Positions 7,497 to 12,908 of a stretch of 12,908 nucleotides of DNA are shown here, piece by piece. The stretch is from Holosporales bacterium. GTDB lineage: Bacteria; Pseudomonadota; Alphaproteobacteria; UBA3830; JAIRMZ01. Position 1 is the stretch's first letter; every line of letters starts with the position of its first letter. The DNA lies in contig JAIRMZ010000041.1 of assembly GCA_031258355.1 (NCBI GenBank), positions 1-12,908 on the forward strand, in the 5' to 3' direction. A model generated the notes under the pieces. That model did not search any database. It saw only the letters and a list, made by a program, of their open reading frames with translations, and was not told where the DNA came from. A program made the translations under genes and the position numbers.

Positions 7497-9134
7497 ATGG
7501 TTTTTCGGCTGCTCAGCCTCATTTTCCTGCTTTCTGGATGTTCTTCCTTTCGAGAGGAAGCGGCTCCCATCAAAAAAGCGGACCTAACACTCCCTTTTCC
7601 AGAGGAGGAAGAGGCCCCCTTTATTCCTCTAAAACTGAATACCTCTGAGAAAACACCAGAAATTCCTGCAGCTTTCCGACAACGTGTCTCCCTCACCTTA
7701 ACAGGTAAAAGCTCTCTTAAAGAGGCGATTGCCACCCTTGCAGCAGAGGTAGGGGTGAATTATCACATTGTCGGCCTGGAGGGAGAAAAAGACCATGGTT
7801 TGTTTTTCTCCGCTGTCCGCAAACCTTTTATTGAGATCATCGAGGCTCTCTGCGCCCGCGCTTCTTTGCGTTACACCCTCCAAAAAGGGACTCTTATTAT
7901 TGAACCGGACACGCCCTACATAAAGACTTATACCGTCGTGTTTCCAACACAGGTGCGAGAAAGTGCCCATACGGTTTCCACAGCGATTAATGTTTTCTCC
8001 GCTGACAAAAACGCAACAAAAACCCTTGATAACAGTTCCAGTAGCACACTGAAGGCGGAGGGAAGATCTGACTTCTGGGAAGAGGTAGAGCAGAGCCTTG
8101 AAGCGATGCTAGAGACGCCAGAAGCAGAGTCCGGGGAGATACTCTCCTTACATCGGCAAGCAGGTTTGATCACGATTCTTGCGAACCGCTGTCAACACCA
8201 AAAGATCGAGGAATATCTGGAGACTCTCCGTCTCACTTCCATGGCCCAGGTTTTAATTGAGGCGAAGATCCTCGAGGTTTCTTTAAATGATGCGTACAGA
8301 AGTGGTATTAATTGGCAATCGTTTTATCCTTCCTTCATTACGGGAATACCTGCAGGAACTGCGACAGAAGGGGGAAGTGCTCTCGCCAATGTTCGGACGG
8401 GGAGTTCAGATCTCTTTACCTTTGGTTTTCAGAATCGCAATCTTTCCGCGATTGCGCATTTTATTGAACGCTTTGGAAGCGTCCGGACTCTCTCTAACCC
8501 GCGCCTGACGGTAATGAATAATCAAGTAGCTATTTTGAAGGTGGCGAGGAATGAGATTTTCTTCCGCATCGAATACAGCAGAAATTTCTCAAACAACAAC
8601 TCTGGGCGCGATTACGAAAACGCCGTTAGCCATGCACAGACTGTTCCAATCGGTCTCATTCTGACGGTTCAACCGGCTATCAATCTTGAGACAGGGGATG
8701 TGATCCTTACGCTGAGACCGACGATTTCACGTATTTCTGGCACGAAGGAAGATCCGGCAGTGGCATACCTTGCGCAAGGTAGAAACACCACGAATACCCA
8801 GGGAGCGATCCCGACCATTAAATCTGTAATCCCTGTGGTCGAGGTGCGAGAAATGGACTCGGTCCTTACCCTGCACTCCGGAGAGGTAGCGCTGCTCGGA
8901 GGGCTTATGCAAGAACGTGATCGTGGGATGCAAACGGGCCTTCCAGGAACACAAGGAACCCCTATACTTCAAGATGTTCTAGGCGCGCAAGGAAGGGATT
9001 CAGAAGTCATAGAGCTTATTATCTTACTCCGTGCGCGCATTGTCACGCCCAGAAAGCTTCCTCTATCCCGGGTAGATCAGCATCTTTTGACAAAGTTCGG
9101 CGGACAGCATCGGCATTTTCCCGCAAAACGATGA
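7497..9134 (+). CDS. Outer-membrane secretin lipoprotein, PilN/MshL-like (type IV pilus/type II secretion)
   Basis: Forms the outer-membrane gate of a pilus or secretion machine. From ATG 7497 (545 residues): lipoprotein signal MVFRLLSLIFLLSGC with lipobox LSGC and Cys15; a linker rich in E and P; a secretin/TonB short N-terminal (STN) domain at about 56-135 (RVSLTLTGKSSLKEAIATLA); an N-domain at about 215-260 (GLITILANRCQHQKIEEYL); and the secretin domain at about 320-520, with RTLSNPRLTVMNNQVAILKV, the VPIGLILTVQPAINLETGDV strand pair and the conserved HSGEVALLGGLMQERD. Order and lipobox resemble the MshL/PilN type IVb secretins. ATG 7497 is chosen because AAGG stands six bases upstream and the short lipoprotein signal begins exactly there. 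GTG 7464 (11 residues longer) lies in a promoter element; ATG 7491 abuts AAGG. The next gene overlaps by four bases. Confidence 0.92.
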   Translation: MVFRLLSLIFLLSGCSSFREEAAPIKKADLTLPFPEEEEAPFIPLKLNTSEKTPEIPAAFRQRVSLTLTGKSSLKEAIATLAAEVGVNYHIVGLEGEKDHGLFFSAVRKPFIEIIEALCARASLRYTLQKGTLIIEPDTPYIKTYTVVFPTQVRESAHTVSTAINVFSADKNATKTLDNSSSSTLKAEGRSDFWEEVEQSLEAMLETPEAESGEILSLHRQAGLITILANRCQHQKIEEYLETLRLTSMAQVLIEAKILEVSLNDAYRSGINWQSFYPSFITGIPAGTATEGGSALANVRTGSSDLFTFGFQNRNLSAIAHFIERFGSVRTLSNPRLTVMNNQVAILKVARNEIFFRIEYSRNFSNNNSGRDYENAVSHAQTVPIGLILTVQPAINLETGDVILTLRPTISRISGTKEDPAVAYLAQGRNTTNTQGAIPTIKSVIPVVEVREMDSVLTLHSGEVALLGGLMQERDRGMQTGLPGTQGTPILQDVLGAQGRDSEVIELIILLRARIVTPRKLPLSRVDQHLLTKFGGQHRHFPAKR

Positions 9135-9808
9135 AGGAAAATTTTATTCGTCCAGGATTTAGTCTTTTGGAAGTAGCAATCGCATTGATGGTCCTCGGCG
9201 TTTTGTCGAGTATTCTTATTGGGTCTGTACGTACAACACAGAAACACATGCAACTTCGCACAACGCAGGAACGTATGGAGATGATTTTTGCAAGCCTTGC
9301 CGCCTACGCGTTGAGACACGCACGCCTCCCTCCTCCGTACAATCCCCAAGACGAGTCCTCTTGTGTTGGAAAGGTGCCTTGTCAAGATTTAGGCCTTCCC
9401 CCTTATGTGGCCCAGGACGGTTGGGGCCAAGCATTCTTTTACGCGGTACAGAAGACGTTAACAACAACGGAAGCACTTTCTTTTGAAAATAGTGAAATAC
9501 TCTCTGGCGAAAAATCATTCTGTGATACCGTGCAAGGAGAGCTTCGAGCGCAGGAATTGCTTTCTGAAGAAGGACAACCTGATCCTTCTCGATTAATTGC
9601 GATCATCCTTTTCAGCTCCGCAGGGGTTTCCCCCGTCACTTCTCCTTTCGAGGGTTCTGTCCTAAATGAAGAAAAGGCCCGTCATGGTATTGTCCGTTGG
9701 GTAACACGCGATGTGCTGATGTCCTCCTATGGGCATCACCCTTGTCCCCATCAAGGAAGAACTGGTTCCACAGTGCCTGTTCCAATATCTCCTAGTGAAC
9801 TTTTCTGA
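9131..9808 (+). CDS. Prepilin-like protein (type IV pilin / pseudopilin)
   Basis: A 225-residue protein with a class III signal: MKENFIRPG then FSLLEVAIALMVLGVL, so prepilin peptidase should cut between G9 and F10, leaving the N-methylated Phe and Glu5 (E14 of the precursor) needed for assembly. The hydrophobic helix continues to about residue 33. The globular part includes PYVAQDGWGQAFFYAV (about 88-105), which resembles the conserved D-W-G-x-x-Y region of GspG/H-type pseudopilins, and SRLIAIILFSSAGVSP later on. Its ATG overlaps the secretin stop (ATGA), so the two are co-translated. No assembly ATPase, platform protein or prepilin peptidase gene lies in the window, so they must be elsewhere if the machine works. 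Whether it is a major pilin or a minor pseudopilin is unclear; the length and single-gene context favour a pseudopilin. Confidence 0.88.
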   Translation: MKENFIRPGFSLLEVAIALMVLGVLSSILIGSVRTTQKHMQLRTTQERMEMIFASLAAYALRHARLPPPYNPQDESSCVGKVPCQDLGLPPYVAQDGWGQAFFYAVQKTLTTTEALSFENSEILSGEKSFCDTVQGELRAQELLSEEGQPDPSRLIAIILFSSAGVSPVTSPFEGSVLNEEKARHGIVRWVTRDVLMSSYGHHPCPHQGRTGSTVPVPISPSELF

Positions 9809-9812
9809 GAAG

Positions 9813-9841
9813 TTGCTTTTCCTTAGACGATAGCCTATTCT
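9813..9841 (+). promoter_or_regulatory. rpmG: Possible promoter of rpmG
   Basis: TTGCTT (9813-9818), a 17-base spacer and TATTCT (9836-9841), just after the prepilin stop. Both boxes are moderate matches, so rpmG may also be read through from the secretin operon. Confidence 0.3.
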
Positions 9842-9863
9842 GCCGCTCTGGAAGGGGGTTTCT

Positions 9864-10031
9864 GTGGCGAAGTCGGCTGTTCTTGTTGTAAAAATGCTCA
9901 GCTCGGCGGACACGGGATTCTTTTATGTCGCAAAAAGAAATCCACGGAAAAAGCCTGAAAAGATGACATTTCGAAAGTACGATCCTGTTGTGCGTAAGCA
10001 CGTCCTTTTTAAGGAAGCAAAGATCAAGTAG
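9864..10031 (+). CDS. rpmG: 50S ribosomal protein L33
   Basis: A 55-residue gene, easily missed because it is short and starts with GTG. Translation begins MAKSAVLVVKMLSSADTGFF, continues through YVAKRNPRKKPEKMTFRKYD and ends KHVLFKEAKIK, the L33 signature over its whole length. This is the form without the CxxC zinc-ribbon cysteines, typical of Proteobacteria. GTG 9864 follows GAAGGGGG with a 5-base gap. It is a structural protein of the large ribosomal subunit near the exit site. It stands alone between the pseudopilin gene and the convergent lipoprotein gene, not in an rpmB-rpmG operon. Only 37 bases separate its stop from the stop of the convergent gene. Confidence 0.97.
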   Translation: MAKSAVLVVKMLSSADTGFFYVAKRNPRKKPEKMTFRKYDPVVRKHVLFKEAKIK

Positions 10032-10068
10032 AGGGAACTCTTTTTGCTTCTAGAGTGGGTTGTTTTCT

Positions 10069-10653
10069 TCAACGCCTTACAAGATCATGGGCGTTTTTTA
10101 TAAGTTCTGCTCTGAGGCGTACAAGCGCTTCTTGAATCAGCATACGAAGGAGGGTGTCGCGCTCTTCTGGAGAAAGATCGCGGTCAGTGATTTTATTGAC
10201 GGAAACCTTAACACGATAGGTCTGAGAATCCCGCGCTCTTTTCCCTTTTTGTAGGGTCACTGTGCAACAGGCCGCATATTGAACTTTCGCTTTGGAGAAC
10301 GTGGATTCAAGAAAACCCTGTGCCTCTGCGACAGGAAACACGTTAAGCGTCGCCTCTTCCACAAGAGCCTGAATTTCCCCCTGAAGGCCTCCTGCTACAA
10401 GATTTTTCTCTGCCCAGCGGGCCACCCTCTCCGGGAAAGGAGGGGAAAGGAGAGAATCAATACCCGTAAAGGATCCTTCTGCCGCTTGAGGAGCCGTCTG
10501 CACCGAAATACGGGTCGCATCGAGAGAAATAGGTTGGGTAGGAATAGCATCAAAGGACGCAAACGTAGACGCCTCATTCCCAGAACATCCCGATAAAAAA
10601 AGGCTCAAGAAAAGAGCACCAATCGTCTTGGTTCTTTTCCCTATAAGGGTCAT
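10069..10653 (-). CDS. Small lipoprotein encoded with mlaC, function unknown
   Basis: A 194-residue protein with a lipoprotein signal (IGALFLSLFLSGC; lipobox LSGC, Cys23). The mature part resembles, from memory, a conserved alphaproteobacterial lipoprotein family with a PFPERVARWAEKNL-type motif (about 73-86 here), a G-x-x-x-x-I-x-x-A-x-L/V stretch (GLQGEIQALVEEATLNVFP) and a late helix (SPEERDTLLRMLIQEAL). I know no assigned function. It overlaps mlaC by four bases (ATGA), so a role in the same lipid-trafficking process is a reasonable inference. It is not MlaA/VacJ, which is longer and has a different sequence. Two adjacent cysteines (AACCTV) sit in the mature part, unusual for a periplasmic protein. 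Position 23 could be +2 sorted to either membrane; the next residue is Ser, which favours the outer membrane by the E. coli rule. Confidence 0.8.
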   Translation of the reverse strand: MTLIGKRTKTIGALFLSLFLSGCSGNEASTFASFDAIPTQPISLDATRISVQTAPQAAEGSFTGIDSLLSPPFPERVARWAEKNLVAGGLQGEIQALVEEATLNVFPVAEAQGFLESTFSKAKVQYAACCTVTLQKGKRARDSQTYRVKVSVNKITDRDLSPEERDTLLRMLIQEALVRLRAELIKNAHDLVRR

Positions 10654-11285
10654 TTTTCCTGCTTTTGCTCCTCAAAGACACGTTGAACACGTTTCTCTAA
10701 ATCCGACAGAAAAGCCTCCATATTGTCCCCTAGACGCTGGATGACATTCGAAAACTCTGAACGCTGTGTCACGCTCATACTCACGCTGTCAATCACCACA
10801 TCCACAATTTTAAAGCCATGGGCTCCTTCCTTACTCGGGAACATCTTCCACACCACTTTAACAGGTCCGCTCCGAGGAGGGGTAATAAGGCTCGTCACAT
10901 TCACCCCCCCTTGCGGAGCAGATCCAGCGCTTTTGACTTGAAGGACAACGCCTGTAAATTCCTTAAAGCGTACAGCATAATTTACAACAATCATCCTATG
11001 GAGCATAGTGATAAATGCCTTTTTCTGGTCTTCTGTGAGACGTTTCCAATGACGTGCCAAGACAAAACGCCCGATAGTCTCAACATCAAATACTTCATCG
11101 AGGAGTTTAGCAAAGCATTTCTGTCGTTCTTCTGCCGTAATGCTAGGATTTGTTAACGCTGTAATGGCCCGCGCGCCAAAATCTGAGATGAATTGCTGCG
11201 CTTTTTCAGGTGAAGGAGAAAGCGCTTCGGCCTGGTCCAGAAAAAAGCAAAAAACAGTCATTACATAAAAAATTTTCCTGAGCAT
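10650..11285 (-). CDS. mlaC: MlaC/Ttg2D-like periplasmic phospholipid-binding protein
   Basis: Periplasmic shuttle of the Mla pathway, which moves phospholipids between the outer and inner membranes. 211 residues: signal peptide MLRKIFYVMTVFCFFLDQAEA (cut near 21), then the Ttg2 domain at about 30-195. Family features visible are RQKCFAKLLDEVFDVETIGR, FVLARHWKRLTEDQKKAFI, YAVRFKEFTG and the late VWKMFPSKEGAHGFKIVDVV strand pair with IDSVSMSVTQRSEFSNVIQR. The C-terminal end is a charged helix. The start ATG 11285 follows AGAGGA. First gene of a two-gene operon with the lipoprotein. The permease, ATPase and MlaD are not in the window, so the pathway is either split over the genome or partial. 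Confidence 0.93.
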   Translation of the reverse strand: MLRKIFYVMTVFCFFLDQAEALSPSPEKAQQFISDFGARAITALTNPSITAEERQKCFAKLLDEVFDVETIGRFVLARHWKRLTEDQKKAFITMLHRMIVVNYAVRFKEFTGVVLQVKSAGSAPQGGVNVTSLITPPRSGPVKVVWKMFPSKEGAHGFKIVDVVIDSVSMSVTQRSEFSNVIQRLGDNMEAFLSDLEKRVQRVFEEQKQEK

Positions 11286-11304
11286 CTTTTTCCTCTACAG
11301 TTCC

Positions 11305-11322
11305 TTCTCCATTATAAGGAGA
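11305..11322 (-). promoter_or_regulatory. mlaC: Candidate mlaC -10 box framed by an inverted repeat
   Basis: On the minus strand TATAAT (11311-11316) is an exact -10. It lies inside an inverted repeat with arms TTCTCC and GGAGAA, so a protein bound to the palindrome would cover the -10. Upstream TTAGAA at an 18-base spacing is a weak -35. Confidence 0.4.
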
Positions 11323-11420
11323 AAGTGAAAAAAATTCTAAAAAGGAAATGTACGCTATTTTTTAAAAAGAACAAAACAATGAGGTGTAGCGTGCAACACT
11401 CCCTCATCGAGGAGATGATC

Positions 11421-11492
11421 ATGTCGATTCCAAATGGTCACTATGTTGCTATCGACGTTCAAGAGTTTCTGGTAAAAGAAAAACATTTATAA
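11421..11492 (+). CDS. Possible tiny ORF in the AT-rich region before the Myb genes
   Basis: ATG 11421 follows GAGGAG with a 6-base gap, a good ribosome site, and opens a 23-residue reading frame (MSIPNGHYVAIDVQEFLVKE, then KHL). A longer in-frame ATG at 11379 gives 37 residues. I recognise no family and see no clear promoter. It could equally be a gene remnant. The rest of 11286-11576 is AT-rich and holds only the mlaC and Myb promoter signals. Confidence 0.25.
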   Translation: MSIPNGHYVAIDVQEFLVKEKHL

Positions 11493-11533
11493 ACTTAATA
11501 AGAAAAATCTACTGCATTATCAGAAAAACACTC

Positions 11534-11539
11534 TATAAT
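11534..11539 (+). promoter_or_regulatory. -10 box of the Myb-gene operon
   Basis: Exact TATAAT with a start 43 bases downstream at GTG 11577. The ATG at 11538, where the longest reading begins, overlaps the last two bases of this box, so a transcript started here would not contain it. No strong -35 is seen. Confidence 0.5.
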
Positions 11540-11576
11540 GTTAAACTATAATCGAGTTATTGAATGGGGCAATATT

Positions 11577-12158
11577 GTGAAACTATTTATAATCTTGAGT
11601 GTTCTATGTACAACATTTTGTGTTGATGTGAGTTATGGGATGGGCTGTCTAGATCTCGCTCTGGATCAGAAGGGGAGACCCGGAACACATAAACGGAAAT
11701 TCACTCTAGAAGAAGATGCTCTTCTGAGAAATTTGGTAGCGCAATCTCACGACCTAGATTGGGGACGGATAGCCTCTCAGATACCTGGAAGGAATACACG
11801 TCAATGTCGGGAACGATGGAATAACTACCTTGCGCCTAGTTTGACTAAGTGGCCATGGACTGAAGAAGAAGAGAGTTTTTTGCTCTTAAAATTCTTCGAA
11901 TTAGGCCCAAAATGGATTCAAATTGCTTGTTTCTTTCCTGATCGATCTCGTAATCAAATTAAAAATCAATTCCAATATCTTATGAGAAAACAAAATACAT
12001 GGTCATCTAAAGGGAAAAGAATATCCATTGAAGAAACAAGAATACCTATTGAAGAAAATAGTCCTTCGGAGTGGGTCTTTTCAAATGATGACGATACCGA
12101 TCTTGGAGACCTCTCTTTCGATATGGAAACAAGGACTCATCGTTCCAGAGATGAATGA
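11577..12158 (+). CDS. Secreted-type two-repeat Myb (SANT) DNA-binding protein, copy 1
   Basis: From GTG 11577, 193 residues. Residues 1-21 look like a Sec signal (MKLFIILSVLCTTFCVDV, cut near SYG), similar to that of the next gene. Residues 40-138 form a eukaryote-style R2R3 Myb unit. Repeat 1 has F42, W62 and W81 with 19- and 18-residue spacing and the recognition helix TRQCRERWNNYL; repeat 2 has W94, W113 and F132 with 18/18 spacing and RSRNQIKNQF, the last Trp changed to Phe. The C-terminus (about 160-193) is acidic with aromatics (SEWVFSNDDDTDLGDLSFD). Myb repeats are common in protists, plants and animals and rare in bacteria. With a signal peptide, a nucleus-targeted effector is the simplest inference; a periplasmic or misread signal is the alternative. 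The longest reading (ATG 11538) is rejected because its ATG overlaps a -10 box. The next gene overlaps by four bases. Confidence 0.85.
   Translation: MKLFIILSVLCTTFCVDVSYGMGCLDLALDQKGRPGTHKRKFTLEEDALLRNLVAQSHDLDWGRIASQIPGRNTRQCRERWNNYLAPSLTKWPWTEEEESFLLLKFFELGPKWIQIACFFPDRSRNQIKNQFQYLMRKQNTWSSKGKRISIEETRIPIEENSPSEWVFSNDDDTDLGDLSFDMETRTHRSRDE
11799..11833 (+). repeat. 35-bp perfect repeat in Myb repeat-1 recognition helix, copy 1
   Basis: Identical base for base to 12404-12438 in the second Myb gene and encodes the shared RQCRERWNNYLA segment. The surrounding coding sequence is much more diverged, so synonymous sites are unexpectedly preserved here. Confidence 0.9.
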
Positions 12159-12778
12159 TGATGAAACTATCTATCGCTTTAAGCGTCTCATGTGTGGTTC
12201 TTTGTACTGATATAGGCCGTGGAATGTCCCAAGATCCTGTGATAGGTGGTCAGGAACGATCGCTGAATGAAGGAAGGCCAAAAGTAAGTCGGCAAAAATT
12301 TACTCCAGAAGAAGATGCTCAACTGAAAGAAATAGTAGAGCAACTTGACGACAACATCATAATCTGGCCATTAGTAGCACAGCAAATGCCCAAAAGGAAT
12401 GCGCGTCAATGTCGGGAACGATGGAATAACTACCTTGCACCCAGTTTGACTAAGAGGCTATGGGATCCTATAGAAGATGTTATTTTGCTCACAAAATACA
12501 GAGAAATCGGCTCAAAGTGGAAAGGAATTGCTGTTTTTCTTCCTGGTCGGTCCCCCAACACTATTGAGAATAGATGGAGGAAGCATCTTCGGGGTGCAAC
12601 GTGGTCAATTGAGAATTGGAGGGGAAGATATCTTTGGGTTGCAAGACAACCAACAGCAGGTCCTGTAGCGCAACCCGATGCAATATTACCTAGTGCGGGG
12701 AGTAACTTTTTAGAAGCGGACAATGATGTTAATGGGTTTTTCTTTGACCAGGAAGATACCTATTCTGAAGGATCATAG
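12155..12778 (+). CDS. Secreted-type two-repeat Myb (SANT) DNA-binding protein, copy 2
   Basis: Paralogue of the gene before it, sharing the ATGA overlap. 207 residues from ATG 12155; ATGs at 12158 and 12161 are equally possible, and 12161 aligns with the start of copy 1. Signal-like N-terminus MKLSIALSVSCVVLCTDIGR matches copy 1 residue for residue in pattern. The Myb unit is about 47-146: repeat 1 F49, W71, W90 (helix ARQCRERWNNYL) and repeat 2 W103, W122, W141 (helix SPNTIENRWRKHL), here with all three Trp present. Repeat 1 has two extra residues between F49 and W71. The tail after about 150 differs from copy 1: WSIENWRGRYLWVARQ, a Pro/Ala linker, then an acidic-aromatic end (LEADNDVNGFFFDQEDTYSE). 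Same family inference as copy 1. The tails have diverged far more than the DNA-binding unit, as expected if the DNA contact is the conserved part. Confidence 0.86.
   Translation: MMMKLSIALSVSCVVLCTDIGRGMSQDPVIGGQERSLNEGRPKVSRQKFTPEEDAQLKEIVEQLDDNIIIWPLVAQQMPKRNARQCRERWNNYLAPSLTKRLWDPIEDVILLTKYREIGSKWKGIAVFLPGRSPNTIENRWRKHLRGATWSIENWRGRYLWVARQPTAGPVAQPDAILPSAGSNFLEADNDVNGFFFDQEDTYSEGS
12404..12438 (+). repeat. 35-bp perfect repeat in Myb repeat-1 recognition helix, copy 2
   Basis: Partner of 11799-11833 at an offset of 605 bases. After two mismatches (12439 and the next wobble base) identity resumes for about a dozen bases. Confidence 0.9.
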
Positions 12779-12843
12779 GAGGAATAATAAGGATACGTCA
12801 ATATTTTCCGTATTAAAAAAGAAGCTTTATGCTCGAAATATAA

Positions 12844-12870
12844 AAAGGCCTCTTATAAAAGAAGCCCTTT
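12844..12870. terminator. Imperfect hairpin at the right edge, possible terminator
   Basis: Arms AAAGGCCTCTT (12844-12854) and AAGAAGCCCTTT (12859-12870), with one bulge and one mismatch around an ATAA loop. Read on the plus strand the U-tract is poor (CTTAATCC); on the minus strand the hairpin is followed by TTTTTATATTT. It may therefore end a minus-strand gene beyond the window, or serve both directions. The 65 bases between the Myb stop and the hairpin hold a lone AGGAGG (12777-12782) with no start codon after it. Confidence 0.45.
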
Positions 12871-12908
12871 CTTAATCCTTCAGAAACATTTAGATCCAAA
12901 GACGTTAG

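Noticed and set aside
9798..9820. Hairpin AACTT...AAGTT over the prepilin stop as a terminator
   Set aside because: Short, weak stem with a three-base loop and a poor U-tract; overlaps the candidate rpmG -35.
10037..10056. ACTCT/AGAGT hairpin between rpmG and the convergent lipoprotein gene
   Set aside because: Only five base pairs with a ten-base loop; too weak to call, although a terminator is expected in this 37-base gap.
11286..11576. Insertion sequence or integration scar between mlaC and the Myb genes
   Set aside because: AT-rich and suggestive of foreign DNA, but no terminal inverted repeats, target duplication, transposase fragment or tRNA end was found.

Overview
The window looks like chromosome from an alphaproteobacterium with an intracellular or protist-associated lifestyle. 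The alphaproteobacterial signal comes from a TrcR/DUF1013 regulator, an L33 ribosomal protein of the proteobacterial (cysteine-free) type ending in the characteristic KHV-FKEAKIK tail, and an MlaC gene followed by an alphaproteobacterial-looking lipoprotein. The host-associated signal comes from two tandem genes for signal-peptide-bearing, eukaryote-style two-repeat Myb proteins. Holosporales- or Rickettsiales-like is my best guess, but no 16S or other decisive marker is present.

Layout. (1) 1-4224, minus strand: an efflux operon in which an AcrA/HlyD-type membrane fusion protein precedes an RND (AcrB-like) permease that runs off the left edge. The fusion protein has a normal core plus an extra acidic repeat tail of about 430 residues. 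(2) 4225-5071: a divergent promoter region and trcR on the plus strand. (3) 5236-6060: an exported protein with 44 histidines, mostly placed every seventh residue, closed by a strong terminator. (4) 6186-7352, minus: an MscS-type channel, divergent from (5) 7497-9808, plus: a lipoprotein secretin and an overlapping prepilin-like protein of a type IV pilus or type II secretion kind of machine, followed by (6) 9864-10031: rpmG (L33), a 55-residue gene. (7) 10069-11285, minus: mlaC and an overlapping small lipoprotein gene. (8) 11286-11576: an AT-rich stretch with promoters and possibly a tiny ORF. (9) 11577-12778, plus: the overlapping Myb pair, then a hairpin near the right edge.

Most of the window concerns the cell envelope: drug/lipid efflux, osmotic safety valve, secretin and pseudopilin, lipid transport and a histidine-rich periplasmic protein. 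The last two genes stand apart. They join a Sec-type N-terminal signal to a DNA-binding module that has no obvious use in the periplasm, so the simplest reading is that they are secreted proteins acting on host DNA. That is inference from architecture. Several starts were moved downstream of the longest ORF, because the longest ORF begins inside a promoter element or lacks a ribosome binding site.
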